DNA of 64,000 bases from UBA2277 sp964564895 (GTDB lineage Bacteria; Patescibacteriota; Microgenomatia; UBA1400; MFAQ01): the NCBI GenBank assembly GCA_964564895.1, contig CAZMCB010000001.1, positions 27,434-91,433 of the forward strand. The letters are read 5' to 3'. Position 1 is the first letter of the stretch, and the number at the start of each line of letters is the position of its first letter. The position numbers and the translations under genes were made by a program. Under the pieces are notes generated by a model. That model was not told the DNA's origin and did not search any database. It worked only from the letters and a program-made list of their open reading frames with translations. Of this stretch, positions 16,044 through 24,225 are shown in pieces.

Positions 16044-18230
16044 TCATTTTGGTTTTTGTATCCAATAGATTAAGACCAGTACCGGCAACATAATATATGC
16101 CAACATAACTCCACGAGGATAATAACCAGTGGTAACTAAAGGTAGATGTGCAAAAACGAAAAATATAAATAGACAAAACATGACTGTCTTAACTGATAGT
16201 CTGACCTTCTTAGAACAAAAGACTTGGATGAGAAAAATTCCAAACAATACTAATACTGAAATATCTATCCCCGAAGGAATCATAATTTTGAAATTTTCAA
16301 AAATATTTGATTGGGAAACCATGGCTGCTGTGGTGTTTGATTGATAATACTGTGCAGCTGAGCCAATATTTAGGCCACCCATAACGGCATTGAGCACTAT
16401 GAGAATCAAAGCAGTTCCTGATGGGATAAGGAATCGAATAATTTGTTTGAATTCTAGTTTGTTTCTTATTAGAAATATCAACATAAAATATGGAACAAAA
16501 TATATTAAATTTGGAGTTCTAAACATCAAAGTCATTGCCCAGATAATTCCTGAAACGACAAACCAAAGAGTGATTTTTGTTTTTTCTATAAACGGCAGTA
16601 ATGCTAGCCATGAAATAGCAAGAAGTGCTAGAGGCCATGTATAGACTTCGGACAGAGGAACCATACTTCGTATAAAGAGACTGTTTACATGAAGATACAG
16701 ATACCAATAAACACTTGAAAATAATACAACAGTAGTAAATGTTTCTAAAACGCTTGTTTTCTTTTCATATATGAATATGCAAAAAAGTGCAGTCGACATG
16801 AATAAAAGCAGACTGGATTGAAGAATCCAGTATGAAAAGGTATCTAAAAATATGTTTCCATCACCGAATGCGACCATGGTTAGGGATTTGAAATATAGAA
16901 ATAGAGGCTTAGAGGTAACTACTGTTGGCTCTACAAATAGGGTTTTATTTTGAGCAATATCTCTGGCCCAAGAAAAATATGTAAGCTGATCATGGCCGAC
17001 CAGATAAAGCTCTGTTCCATCCCGTAAAGATGGAGATACTAACAACAAGGATGGAAAAATAACAATGAACATCCAAAGAAAAATAATTATCGATTGGCTT
17101 TGACCAATTTTGATGAGATTTTGGAGTAGTTTACGAATAATGCCAGAAGAATAAATAATTATTAAAACGAAAAAGGCAATTTTCATTATTACCATGTTGT
17201 TGTCTAGAGCAAAAGCGTTTTTGGAGAACTTAAGGAATCCTGTTCCGACAATCTTTAGAAGAACAAAGGCTATAGAACAATTTATCGCGATTTTAAAAAT
17301 GTCAGAAATAATATTCCTTATTGAGATTTGATGACGAATAAATGATAAGGATTTTATAAAAGCATTTGAAACCAAAAAACATATATATATTCCGAAAAAT
17401 ATTAATAGTGAAATATATCCGAATTTTCCGATTAATTGAAAAAGTTTTGGTTGGAAAAAATCTGTAGATACTATTTTTTGAGTGTTATTATCGTTTATGA
17501 AAAGTGATATCTTTGCCTCGGATTCAGAGATTGAATTAACATTGAAACTTCTGGCACAGTCTAAGAAATTATCTTTATCGTTATTACACTCATAGTTTGA
17601 AAATGATAAATCAAGACTATCATCTGAAAAATTATCTATTTTAATTTCTTTTTCCTCTTTGGAAAAACCATGATTTGTATTTCCTATAGATACATTACCT
17701 TGGTATTTGATTGTAAACGAGATACTGTCAGAACCTGATTTTTCTCGTAATAACTTAATTTTTTGAGAGTTTAAATAGAATGATGATGTGAAAGGATATT
17801 TGTTTTCAAGGCGATACTCTTCCCAAATTGCGGAGTTACTTTTACTTTTTCCATAAACATTGTAGGACAGGCTATTAAAACCACTTAATCTCCATTTTTG
17901 GGAACTTGATGAGGAGTTAAAATCTATTTCTCTTTCATATCGAGAAATCGATGAATTCTTGAACGGGAAATCTAGTGAAAACATGCATTCATCAGAAGCA
18001 TTTGGAAGCCTAATACATGTTGGAATGCCATATGTTACTCGACTAAAATAGTTTGACCCAATAATTAGTCCTAAAAAAATTATCCAAACAAATTGGAATT
18101 TGAAAAAGTATTTTGGAAAAACAATACGAGACATTTTGGACCAGAGTAAAACAAATAGAACCAGAAAAAGCCAGGACATAATTACCCAGAATGTTGTCAA
18201 CTCAACCACTGAATGTAGATTAAAAAACAT
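16044..18230 (-). CDS. Large membrane protein with Ser-rich extracytoplasmic insert
   Basis: A 728-residue protein of no family I recognise. Two N-terminal helices (residues about 15-62) are followed by about 200 polar residues rich in Ser and Asn (from TYGIPTCIRLPNASDECMF to about residue 265), with two Cys pairs, which look like an extracytoplasmic beta domain. About 12 helices follow. The loop LVGHDQLTYFSWARDIAQNK, with its His-Asp and the later SKPLFLYFKSL, is reminiscent of the acidic loop of GT-C enzymes. It lies 11 nt from the PMT-like gene and 20 nt from the acyltransferase. A GT-C or polymerase role is a guess from layout. Confidence 0.55.
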   Translation of the reverse strand: MFFNLHSVVELTTFWVIMSWLFLVLFVLLWSKMSRIVFPKYFFKFQFVWIIFLGLIIGSNYFSRVTYGIPTCIRLPNASDECMFSLDFPFKNSSISRYEREIDFNSSSSSQKWRLSGFNSLSYNVYGKSKSNSAIWEEYRLENKYPFTSSFYLNSQKIKLLREKSGSDSISFTIKYQGNVSIGNTNHGFSKEEKEIKIDNFSDDSLDLSFSNYECNNDKDNFLDCARSFNVNSISESEAKISLFINDNNTQKIVSTDFFQPKLFQLIGKFGYISLLIFFGIYICFLVSNAFIKSLSFIRHQISIRNIISDIFKIAINCSIAFVLLKIVGTGFLKFSKNAFALDNNMVIMKIAFFVLIIIYSSGIIRKLLQNLIKIGQSQSIIIFLWMFIVIFPSLLLVSPSLRDGTELYLVGHDQLTYFSWARDIAQNKTLFVEPTVVTSKPLFLYFKSLTMVAFGDGNIFLDTFSYWILQSSLLLFMSTALFCIFIYEKKTSVLETFTTVVLFSSVYWYLYLHVNSLFIRSMVPLSEVYTWPLALLAISWLALLPFIEKTKITLWFVVSGIIWAMTLMFRTPNLIYFVPYFMLIFLIRNKLEFKQIIRFLIPSGTALILIVLNAVMGGLNIGSAAQYYQSNTTAAMVSQSNIFENFKIMIPSGIDISVLVLFGIFLIQVFCSKKVRLSVKTVMFCLFIFFVFAHLPLVTTGYYPRGVMLAYIMLPVLVLIYWIQKPK

Positions 18231-18250
18231 CTGGTTTATTAGTACGGAGG

Positions 18251-19294
18251 CTAGACTAACTTTTTAATAATTGGAATTTTTTTAATGAGATAGATACTTA
18301 AAAAGCTAAAGAACACACAAAGAACAATTAGTCCACCTAACCACAAAATGTAATTTGAAGAAAAAGCAGAAATAAAGAAATTTGTATTTTTGAAATATAG
18401 TAACCAAAGAGGATGAATTAAATAAACTCCTAATGATAATTCTGAGAGAGATGCAATTTTTTTGAATGATGAAAGTCGCTTATTACTTAAATTGATAACA
18501 ATATAGAAGAGAAAATTTGCAGCAAGAATTACAGGGACTGAAAAATGCTTTACAAAAACCAGAACCATTTCTTGGCTCGTGTAAAGAAAAAATGTTTTTC
18601 TTGTTATCAATACGCCGAGAAATAGTAACAGAGATGATAATGCGATCAATAATACTGGGTGTTTAGGTGGTGATTTTTTTCCTATCCAGTATCCTGCTAT
18701 GTAATAGCCTAGATATGGGAGAAACCAGTTAAAAATATTGCTAACCTGAGGAAATCCAAAAAATGAATAAAGAATTAGATAAGCTGCAGAACAAAGAAAA
18801 AGAAAGGGAACAATAATATTTAGATTCTTGTTTAATACGTATTTTTTAATTAATGGAGTAAAGAGATAAAGACCAAACATAACATTAATAAAATACAGAT
18901 GATACTCTGTTCCCGAGCGCCAAAGATTGTCGATAAAATCAAGAGGATTTGCAAGAGACGCCATCCCTTTATTTAGTACGTAATAGACTAGACACCAAAA
19001 AATGTAAGGAATTAAAATTCTACTCAGCCTTCGACGATAAAATTCTTTTGGATTATTAGATAAATCTGAGTTTAATAAAAAATATCCACTAATCATGACA
19101 AAGACAGGAGTCCCCCATTTAAGCATCCAGTTTAGGCCATTGGTAATTAACCACCAATGATAGCCAACCAAATCAAGCTTGTAATAGATTAGAGAGGTAA
19201 CATGCATGACAACAACTGCGGTCGCGGCAATAACCCTAATAAGATCGGCTGAAATCTTTCTTTCTTTTTGGCTTGTTTGTATCTGTGTAGTCAA
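18251..19294 (-). CDS. Acyltransferase 3 family membrane O-acyltransferase
   Basis: A 347-residue protein with ten hydrophobic helices. The signature KISADLIRVIAATAVVVMHV carries the family's conserved Arg (residue 20) and catalytic-type His31, and LKWGTPVFVMISGYFLL and RRRLSRILIPYIFWCLVYY are the classical second and third motifs. Members (OafA, WecH-like) add acetyl or other acyl groups to sugars of surface glycans. No ATG fits the N-terminus; the likely start is TTG at 19294, 9 nt after the preceding stop. It decorates the glycan assembled by the surrounding operon. Confidence 0.87.
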   Translation of the reverse strand: MTTQIQTSQKERKISADLIRVIAATAVVVMHVTSLIYYKLDLVGYHWWLITNGLNWMLKWGTPVFVMISGYFLLNSDLSNNPKEFYRRRLSRILIPYIFWCLVYYVLNKGMASLANPLDFIDNLWRSGTEYHLYFINVMFGLYLFTPLIKKYVLNKNLNIIVPFLFLCSAAYLILYSFFGFPQVSNIFNWFLPYLGYYIAGYWIGKKSPPKHPVLLIALSSLLLFLGVLITRKTFFLYTSQEMVLVFVKHFSVPVILAANFLFYIVINLSNKRLSSFKKIASLSELSLGVYLIHPLWLLYFKNTNFFISAFSSNYILWLGGLIVLCVFFSFLSIYLIKKIPIIKKLV

Positions 19295-19303
19295 TTTTGT
19301 CTT

Positions 19304-20440
19304 TTAGCCAATAAAGTAACCCCTTGTAAAGAAGCCGATGGAAAGTATGGAAAGAATGATGCAAAAGGCGTAGTAAATATAACTGACAAAAGGATGGCGC
19401 TTATCTAGCCAAGAAGCTAAGAAAATAAACATAGGAAAGAGAACTACAGCGTATCTAGGAAGACTTGAGAGAGTACCGGTGAGAGTAGGTAGAATGTAAG
19501 AGAAGGAACAAAAAATCCAGTACGAGGGACGGATTTTTTTGATTGAGAAGATGAGAAGCATAAGAATCAATAATCCAACAAGGAATTCTAGAATGACAGA
19601 GAAATAGGTGGAGCTCCAAGGGTCGACTGTAAAAATCATCTTGATGTATCGGTAAAAAACTTGATAGAGAAGAATCAGCTTGTCTGTAGTTCGGCCCGGA
19701 ACGTAGTGCTGATAATTAATGAAGAAGAAGGCGTCCCCTGTCATGCGGAACTGGTAGTACATATAGGAGAGCAAGCCGATGGGAGGAGTAGCAAGCCAGA
19801 GAATCTTGGGCTTAAGGAAGGTCTTTATCCCCTCTCCATAAGTGTTGAAATACTCGATGATGAGAGCAAACCAGATGAAGATGCCTGTGACTCTTGTGGC
19901 CGATAGGATTGCGGCTGCGATACAGGCTAAGGGGAAATTCTTTTTGCGAGCGAAGTAAAAAGATAGAACAGCAAGAAGTAAAAAGGTAGACTCGTTGTAA
20001 ACACTGCCGAAATAAAATGATGTAGGAAAAATGAGGATGAGAAATAGCGTGTATTTAGCAATCTTTGCCGAGTAATCAAGCCTTATCAGCTTGTACAAGA
20101 AAAAGAGGGCGAAAATAAATGAGAGACTGGATACAATGAGGCCGGAGACGGTAAAATTTCCGATCAATGGATTGATTTGCTTTATGAGCCAAGGGTAAAC
20201 TGGGAAAAAAGCGTAGACCTTGTCTGTTTTGGTTAGAGTGCCGTAGTCGTATTTGGCAATGCTTTGATAGTGAAGGCCGTCGAAATTGGACCACATGGTA
20301 AGCAGATCACCAGTGGACGCTTTTGGAGTGAGATTGGTGAAAGTAGTGCTGGGTTTGAGAACGAACATGGCGAGAACAGCAACAAGAAAAATGAGAGTGC
20401 GCCAGATGAGGAATTTTTTGAATATGTTTCCGAGAGACAT
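19304..20440 (-). CDS. PIG-V-like GT-C mannosyltransferase
   Basis: A 378-residue membrane protein with about nine helices. The first extracytoplasmic loop holds MWSNFDGLHYQSIAKYDYG (Asp54, His57) and FFPVYPWLI (residues 78-86); the later PTSFYFGSVYNESTFLLLAV and SATRVTGIFI segments complete the pattern of the PIG-V/GPI-mannosyltransferase-II family and its bacterial relatives. These enzymes use polyprenyl- or dolichyl-phosphate mannose. It is the first gene of the minus-strand operon reaching to 5535 and has its own -10 box 11 nt upstream. A distant paralogue with the same two motifs is at 59085-60200. Confidence 0.82.
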   Translation of the reverse strand: MSLGNIFKKFLIWRTLIFLVAVLAMFVLKPSTTFTNLTPKASTGDLLTMWSNFDGLHYQSIAKYDYGTLTKTDKVYAFFPVYPWLIKQINPLIGNFTVSGLIVSSLSFIFALFFLYKLIRLDYSAKIAKYTLFLILIFPTSFYFGSVYNESTFLLLAVLSFYFARKKNFPLACIAAAILSATRVTGIFIWFALIIEYFNTYGEGIKTFLKPKILWLATPPIGLLSYMYYQFRMTGDAFFFINYQHYVPGRTTDKLILLYQVFYRYIKMIFTVDPWSSTYFSVILEFLVGLLILMLLIFSIKKIRPSYWIFCSFSYILPTLTGTLSSLPRYAVVLFPMFIFLASWLDKRHPFVSYIYYAFCIILSILSIGFFTRGYFIG

Positions 20441-20451
20441 GGTTAAGATTG

Positions 20452-20457
20452 ATTATA
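20452..20457 (-). promoter_or_regulatory. -10 box of the 15-kb minus operon
   Basis: Perfect TATAAT on the minus strand, ending 11 nt before the ATG at 20440. No convincing -35 is visible. It is placed to drive the contiguous run of twelve minus-strand genes from the PIG-V-like gene to the GT4 at 5535. Confidence 0.55.
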
Positions 20458-20487
20458 TCGCTTGGAGATGTTTTGGGTGGAGAGGAT

Positions 20488-20516
20488 TTGATTTCGGGTA
20501 TTGTTTGGTGTTAAAT
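20488..20516 (+). promoter_or_regulatory. Promoter of the toxin-antitoxin pair
   Basis: TTGATT (20488-20493), a 17-nt spacer and TTAAAT (20511-20516), with the -10 box only 6 nt before the ATG at 20523. The spacing is right for sigma70-type recognition and would give an almost leaderless message. Confidence 0.45.
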
Positions 20517-20522
20517 GAATGT

Positions 20523-20861
20523 ATGGGAAAATATATTGTTCGTAGATACGAAAATCTAAACGGTAAGGATCTTATTAAGGAATTCTTTTTAAAATGCTCT
20601 ACGGCTCAACAAGCAAAAATATCTCGTCAAATATTTCATCTTGAGTTTTACGGTATCTCGAGACTAAATCCAACTCTTAAAAAAGTTGCTGGAACAAATT
20701 TATGGGAAATGAGAAGCCTTGGAAAGGATAATATTAGAATATTCTGTGCTCAGGATAATAATTCAATAATTTTATTGCACATAATTATTAAGAAATCACA
20801 AAAAACAAGTCAAAAAGATTTATCAATTGCAATTAAAAGATATAGTGATTTATTTGATTAA
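20523..20861 (+). CDS. higB: HigB/RelE-superfamily toxin (phage Gp49-like)
   Basis: A 112-residue basic protein. YIVRRYENLNGKDLIKEFFL, then LEFYGISRLNPTLKKVAG, LWEMRSLGKDNIRIFCAQDN and IILLHIIIKKSQKTSQKDLS match the Gp49-like/HigB toxin pattern: the LWE-hR strand, R-hhh strand and a C-terminal HxFxKK-like strand. Such toxins are ribosome-dependent mRNA endonucleases. I use the ATG at 20523; the frame is open further upstream to 20286, but that part is antisense to the GT-C gene and unlike the family. The toxin precedes the antitoxin, as in higBA systems. Confidence 0.85.
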   Translation: MGKYIVRRYENLNGKDLIKEFFLKCSTAQQAKISRQIFHLEFYGISRLNPTLKKVAGTNLWEMRSLGKDNIRIFCAQDNNSIILLHIIIKKSQKTSQKDLSIAIKRYSDLFD

Positions 20862-20882
20862 ATATATCTTTTATGATATATT
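20861..20882. promoter_or_regulatory. Inverted repeat between toxin and antitoxin genes
   Basis: AATATATC (20861-20868) and GATATATT (20875-20882) are perfect 8-bp arms around a 6-nt loop, lying exactly between the higB stop and the higA start. It could be an operator for the HTH antitoxin, or an RNA hairpin that sets the antitoxin/toxin ratio. It lacks the GC content of a terminator. Confidence 0.5.
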
Positions 20883-20888
20883 AACTTT

Positions 20889-21179
20889 ATGAGAAAACTA
20901 AAATTATTTTCTGACCTATTTAAAGAGATGTTGCAAGATCCCGAATTCAAAAAGGAGTGGGAGAAGCTAGAACCTCAGTATCAACTTGAACACGAAATTA
21001 TTAAGGCGAGAATTGAAAGCAAATTGACTCAAGAGGAATTGGCTAAAAAAATGGATACTACTCAAGCAGCAATTTCCCGAATTGAGTCTGGCTCAGTAAG
21101 CCCTTCAATTAATACCGTCAATAGAATCGCGATGGCTTTCGGGAAGAAATTGGAAATTAGATTTGTGTCGCCTGATTAA
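20889..21179 (+). CDS. higA: HigA-type XRE-family antitoxin
   Basis: A 96-residue protein. Residues 36-90 form an XRE helix-turn-helix: IIKARIESKLTQEELAKKMD, TTQAAISRIESGSVSPSINT, VNRIAMAFGKKLEIRF. The N-terminal 30 residues (acidic and amphipathic, DPEFKKEWEKLEPQYQLEHE) are typical of HigA-like antitoxins whose partner is encoded first. It should neutralise the adjacent toxin and repress the operon. It starts 27 nt after higB, and its 3' end overlaps the convergent GT4 gene by 23 nt. Confidence 0.9.
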   Translation: MRKLKLFSDLFKEMLQDPEFKKEWEKLEPQYQLEHEIIKARIESKLTQEELAKKMDTTQAAISRIESGSVSPSINTVNRIAMAFGKKLEIRFVSPD

Positions 21180-22182
21180 CTTTGCGATAGACATCTAGCG
21201 TGGCTTTGGCTGTTTTGGACCATGTGAACGTATCGGCTTTGGCCTTGGCTATTTCGATTTGATTTTGTTTTTCTTTGGGGGTGAGTGAGAGAGCTTTTTT
21301 GATAGCTTTTTCCATAGACAGTAGCTTTCTAGGATTGAAAGTGATGGCTCCTTCGTGATAGATCTCAGGGAGACTGCTGGTACTGGAGCTTGCGACCAAG
21401 CAACCTGCAGTCATGGCTTCAAGAAGTGGTAAACCAAAACCTTCATAAAGTGATGGTTGGACATAAAGAGTGCTTAATCTGTAGAGAGCACTGAGATCTT
21501 CATTTGATACAAAGCCTGGCAGTATTAGATGCTTGTAGACCTTGAGGCGAACCATATCGATAAGCTCGGGGTGAACTGGTTCTTTGATTTCTTGGAGCAT
21601 TCCTTTGCCTACAATCACGAGAGGAATATCTAGCCTATCTGTGACTTCGGCGAGGGAGGGAAGATTTTTATTAGGATTTGGGCCGCCAGCAACGGTGAGA
21701 ATGAATTTGTTGGGGAGATTGAGTCTTTTTTTGACCTCTTTTAATTTTTCTTCGGAGATGTCTTTTTTATAAATCTGGTCGATGGCGAGTGGGGTGACAA
21801 AAATCTTTTCCGAGGGGACTCTGAAGATTTTTTCGATATCGTTTTTGGAGCTAACTGAGTCGGTGATGATGGCAGAAACTGACTGGAGTGAGAGCCATTG
21901 TCTGGCTAGGTTTATCGTACCCTTGATGCCTTTGGGGTAGCGACTGGATAGAACTAGAGGAGTGAGATCGTGGATGGTAACAATGGTGGGCTTTTCTTTT
22001 TTGAGCGGAAGAGTGGCGTAGAAAAGATCGAAGAAAGGATAGTGAATGATATCGGGATTTTTGTCTGTAAGAGTCACATCTGACAATTTCTCAAGTGCCT
22101 TGGCTAGATTGTCGGCATAGAAGCCAACTCCCCTACCTTTAGAGTGATCACCGCTGTTTAGAAAAACTTTGATTTTATTCAT
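21157..22182 (-). CDS. Family 4 glycosyltransferase
   Basis: A 341-residue GT-B enzyme with IKVFLNSGDHSKGRGVGFYA at the N-terminus, TIVTIHDLTPLVLSSRYPKG, ITDSVSSKNDIEKIF, TVAGGPNPNKNLPSLAEV and SLYEGFGLPLLEAMTAGCLV (Glu-x7-Glu). The HDLTPL motif and the overall pattern are those of mannosyltransferases of the WbdA/WsaE/PimB-like GT4 group. It is transcribed alone, divergently from the GT-C gene at 22221, and runs into the 3' end of higA. Probable sugar: mannose or a related hexose. Confidence 0.87.
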   Translation of the reverse strand: MNKIKVFLNSGDHSKGRGVGFYADNLAKALEKLSDVTLTDKNPDIIHYPFFDLFYATLPLKKEKPTIVTIHDLTPLVLSSRYPKGIKGTINLARQWLSLQSVSAIITDSVSSKNDIEKIFRVPSEKIFVTPLAIDQIYKKDISEEKLKEVKKRLNLPNKFILTVAGGPNPNKNLPSLAEVTDRLDIPLVIVGKGMLQEIKEPVHPELIDMVRLKVYKHLILPGFVSNEDLSALYRLSTLYVQPSLYEGFGLPLLEAMTAGCLVASSSTSSLPEIYHEGAITFNPRKLLSMEKAIKKALSLTPKEKQNQIEIAKAKADTFTWSKTAKATLDVYRKVNQATQI

Positions 22183-22195
22183 TAGTTATATGGGA

Positions 22196-22208
22196 ATTAT
22201 AGTATAAA
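22196..22208. promoter_or_regulatory. Overlapping divergent -10 boxes
   Basis: In the 38-bp gap between divergent genes, minus-strand TATAAT (22196-22201) lies 13 nt from the GT4 ATG at 22182, and plus-strand TATAAA (22203-22208) lies 12 nt from the TTG at 22221. The two boxes are one base apart, so only one polymerase could bind at a time. Confidence 0.5.
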
Positions 22209-22220
22209 ATTGAGTTTAGA

Positions 22221-23375
22221 TTGAAAAAAGTAATATTGATTTGTTTTTTGATCTTCGGCGTTTTTCTTAGTGTTTGTTTTGCTGCTTTTTCTTATATTTT
22301 TATTGACGAACCTTTGCTTATCATGCTGGGGCAGAGTAAACCAGTGATTTTGGATTTGGTTTCCTCACTTCACAAATATGTGTCTCTTGATTTGGCCAAT
22401 ATGATTGGCTTGGCTATCTTAATATTACTTTGTGTAATTGCCTTGATTTTAGTCATGTCAAAAAAGGCGGTGAGCATGAGACTGGTCTACTTATCTATCT
22501 TTATCCCTGCGATTCTAGTATTTGCCTACCCTATCTTAAGCCGCGATATTTTTAGCTATATGTATTATGCCAAGATGGTTTTGATACAACATCAAAATCC
22601 TTACCTTGTGGCGCCAATGGCGAACTGGGGTGTGGATATGTGGGTTGGATTTCTTCATAATGTGGAACGAGTTTATGTATACGGACCAGTGGCACTTCTT
22701 ATAAATCTTGTACCTATGGCTTTGATCGGAGCGGAGCGATTTTTGGTAAATATGTATGTACTAAAAGCTGTTAGCTTGGCGTTTTTCTTGTTTGGAGGTT
22801 GGTTGTTTTTACGAATTAGTAAAAACCGTAACTTGGTATTGGTGCTGTGGTTACTCAACCCTTACATAATCAATGAATTTTTGATTAATGGTCACAATGA
22901 TCTTTTTATGGTTGTTTTCTTTTGGCTGGCAGTATATCTAAAACAAAAGTCAAAAACAGTTCTTTCTCTACTGGCTTGGGCTTTGTCTGTGGCTACCAAG
23001 TATGTTTCGGGAGTGCTACTACCGGTATTTTTTATGCCAAAAAAACTGCAGAGACTGTTTGGACTGATGGCAATTGTAGTAATCGGAGGATATTTTACCT
23101 ATCACGGATACTTGCCTTGGTACTACTCTTGGATGTACTTCCTCTTGCCTTACCTCAAGCTTAATAAGATGCAGATTATCTCGCTTCTTTACTTACAGCT
23201 TGCCTTAGTACTGACTTACTCTGGATTTTTACAAAACGGACTTTGGGGGACATACTCTAGTAGCCAGATAATTGTAGCTATCGTGAGATCAGTCAAAATA
23301 TTTACACCTTTATTTGTAATCGCTACAGTTTATCCCTTCTTTATGGAAAGACTCAAACTTCGTCGACCTTCTTAA
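22221..23375 (+). CDS. GT-C membrane mannosyltransferase, MptA/B- or GT87-like
   Basis: A 384-residue protein with about ten helices. The extracytoplasmic loop shows PILSRDIFSYMYYAKMV and NPYLVAP followed by VYVYGPVALLINLVP; later LWLLNPYIINEFLINGHNDL and VATKYVSGVLLPVFF. Arg-Asp-x-Phe/Tyr-Ser-Tyr, Asn-Pro-Tyr, Tyr-Gly-Pro and Asn-Gly-His-Asn-Asp are the landmarks of actinobacterial MptA/MptB alpha-1,6-mannosyltransferases and their GT87 neighbours. The N-terminal MKK-hydrophobic start requires a TTG at 22221. Its 3' end overlaps the convergent GT2 by 23 nt. Confidence 0.75.
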   Translation: MKKVILICFLIFGVFLSVCFAAFSYIFIDEPLLIMLGQSKPVILDLVSSLHKYVSLDLANMIGLAILILLCVIALILVMSKKAVSMRLVYLSIFIPAILVFAYPILSRDIFSYMYYAKMVLIQHQNPYLVAPMANWGVDMWVGFLHNVERVYVYGPVALLINLVPMALIGAERFLVNMYVLKAVSLAFFLFGGWLFLRISKNRNLVLVLWLLNPYIINEFLINGHNDLFMVVFFWLAVYLKQKSKTVLSLLAWALSVATKYVSGVLLPVFFMPKKLQRLFGLMAIVVIGGYFTYHGYLPWYYSWMYFLLPYLKLNKMQIISLLYLQLALVLTYSGFLQNGLWGTYSSSQIIVAIVRSVKIFTPLFVIATVYPFFMERLKLRRPS

Positions 23376-24225
23376 GTTCCCAGAGCTTCATGTAAGAGAA
23401 AGCGTGATGAAGACCAGAGTAAAGTGAGAAAACAAAGCCTGGGAATCCATCCAAGAAACCACGATGGCGGAAATAGAGAGTGATGAAGGTGCCTGCTGGT
23501 TTGAAAAATAGAAAACTAATGGTGTTTAACAAATTAACTTTGAGTCCTTGCTCGTTGTAGAATCTGGCCTGCAGACTAGAGTAGCGATTTTCTCTAAGTA
23601 AGTATCTGCTGAAGTCTGGGGTGGCGTAGTGATCGAGATCTGTTTTGAGCCAGCCTACCACTCCATCTACTTTCATCTGCTCATGAACATCTTTGGCTGG
23701 AAGAGTGGCTTTGCCTTTTTGAAAAAGCCTAATGACTGGGTCTGGGTACTGTCCTGTGTTTTTGAGGTATCGGGTGAGAAAAAAGTTTTTTCTGGGAAGC
23801 CAGTAAGCCGAGGCTGGTTTTTCAAGTTTCTTGGGTTCTGGGAAAATCTTGACTATTTTGTTTACTTTTCTTCTAAGGGGACTGATCCAATTGTCGTAGC
23901 CTGTGTACTCTCCTTTTAAGAGACTGATTATTTCATTTTTCATCTGCTTAGTAATTCTTTCGTCGGCGTCTAGCTGGAGAATCCAGTCTGATTTGGCTTT
24001 GGCGATGGCTTTGTTTTTGGTGATGTGGAAAATTTGCTCGTGGGGCTCACTGAACACCTTTGCTCCTAAACCCTCGGCTAACCCTTTGGTTTTGTCGGTA
24101 CTTTGCTCGTCTACTATGATGATTTCGTCTACCCAGCCTTTGACGGATTTGAGACAGTCAACAATGTTTGACTCTTCGTTGAAAGTGGCTAAAACAACTG
24201 AGATGGTTTGAGTTTTATTTTTCAT
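23353..24225 (-). CDS. GT2 glycosyltransferase, WaaE/KdtX-like
   Basis: A 290-residue GT-A enzyme: ISVVLATFNEESNIVDCLKS, VDEIIIVDEQSTDKTKGLAE, then SDWILQLDADERITKQMKNE, where the LDADER motif and the following long insert are those of the WaaE/LgtF-type GT2 subgroup that often glucosylates core sugars. The C-terminal third contains NRYSSLQARFYNEQG and FRHRGFLDGFPGFVFSLYSG, conserved in this subgroup. It is the last gene of an eight-gene minus operon from 32051; ATGA overlap with the PMT gene upstream. Confidence 0.85.
   Translation of the reverse strand: MKNKTQTISVVLATFNEESNIVDCLKSVKGWVDEIIIVDEQSTDKTKGLAEGLGAKVFSEPHEQIFHITKNKAIAKAKSDWILQLDADERITKQMKNEIISLLKGEYTGYDNWISPLRRKVNKIVKIFPEPKKLEKPASAYWLPRKNFFLTRYLKNTGQYPDPVIRLFQKGKATLPAKDVHEQMKVDGVVGWLKTDLDHYATPDFSRYLLRENRYSSLQARFYNEQGLKVNLLNTISFLFFKPAGTFITLYFRHRGFLDGFPGFVFSLYSGLHHAFSYMKLWELKKVDEV

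Noticed and set aside
20286..20522. Upstream part of the open frame that contains the toxin
   Set aside because: It is antisense to the first part of the PIG-V-like gene and does not resemble HigB; the toxin motif starts at 20523.
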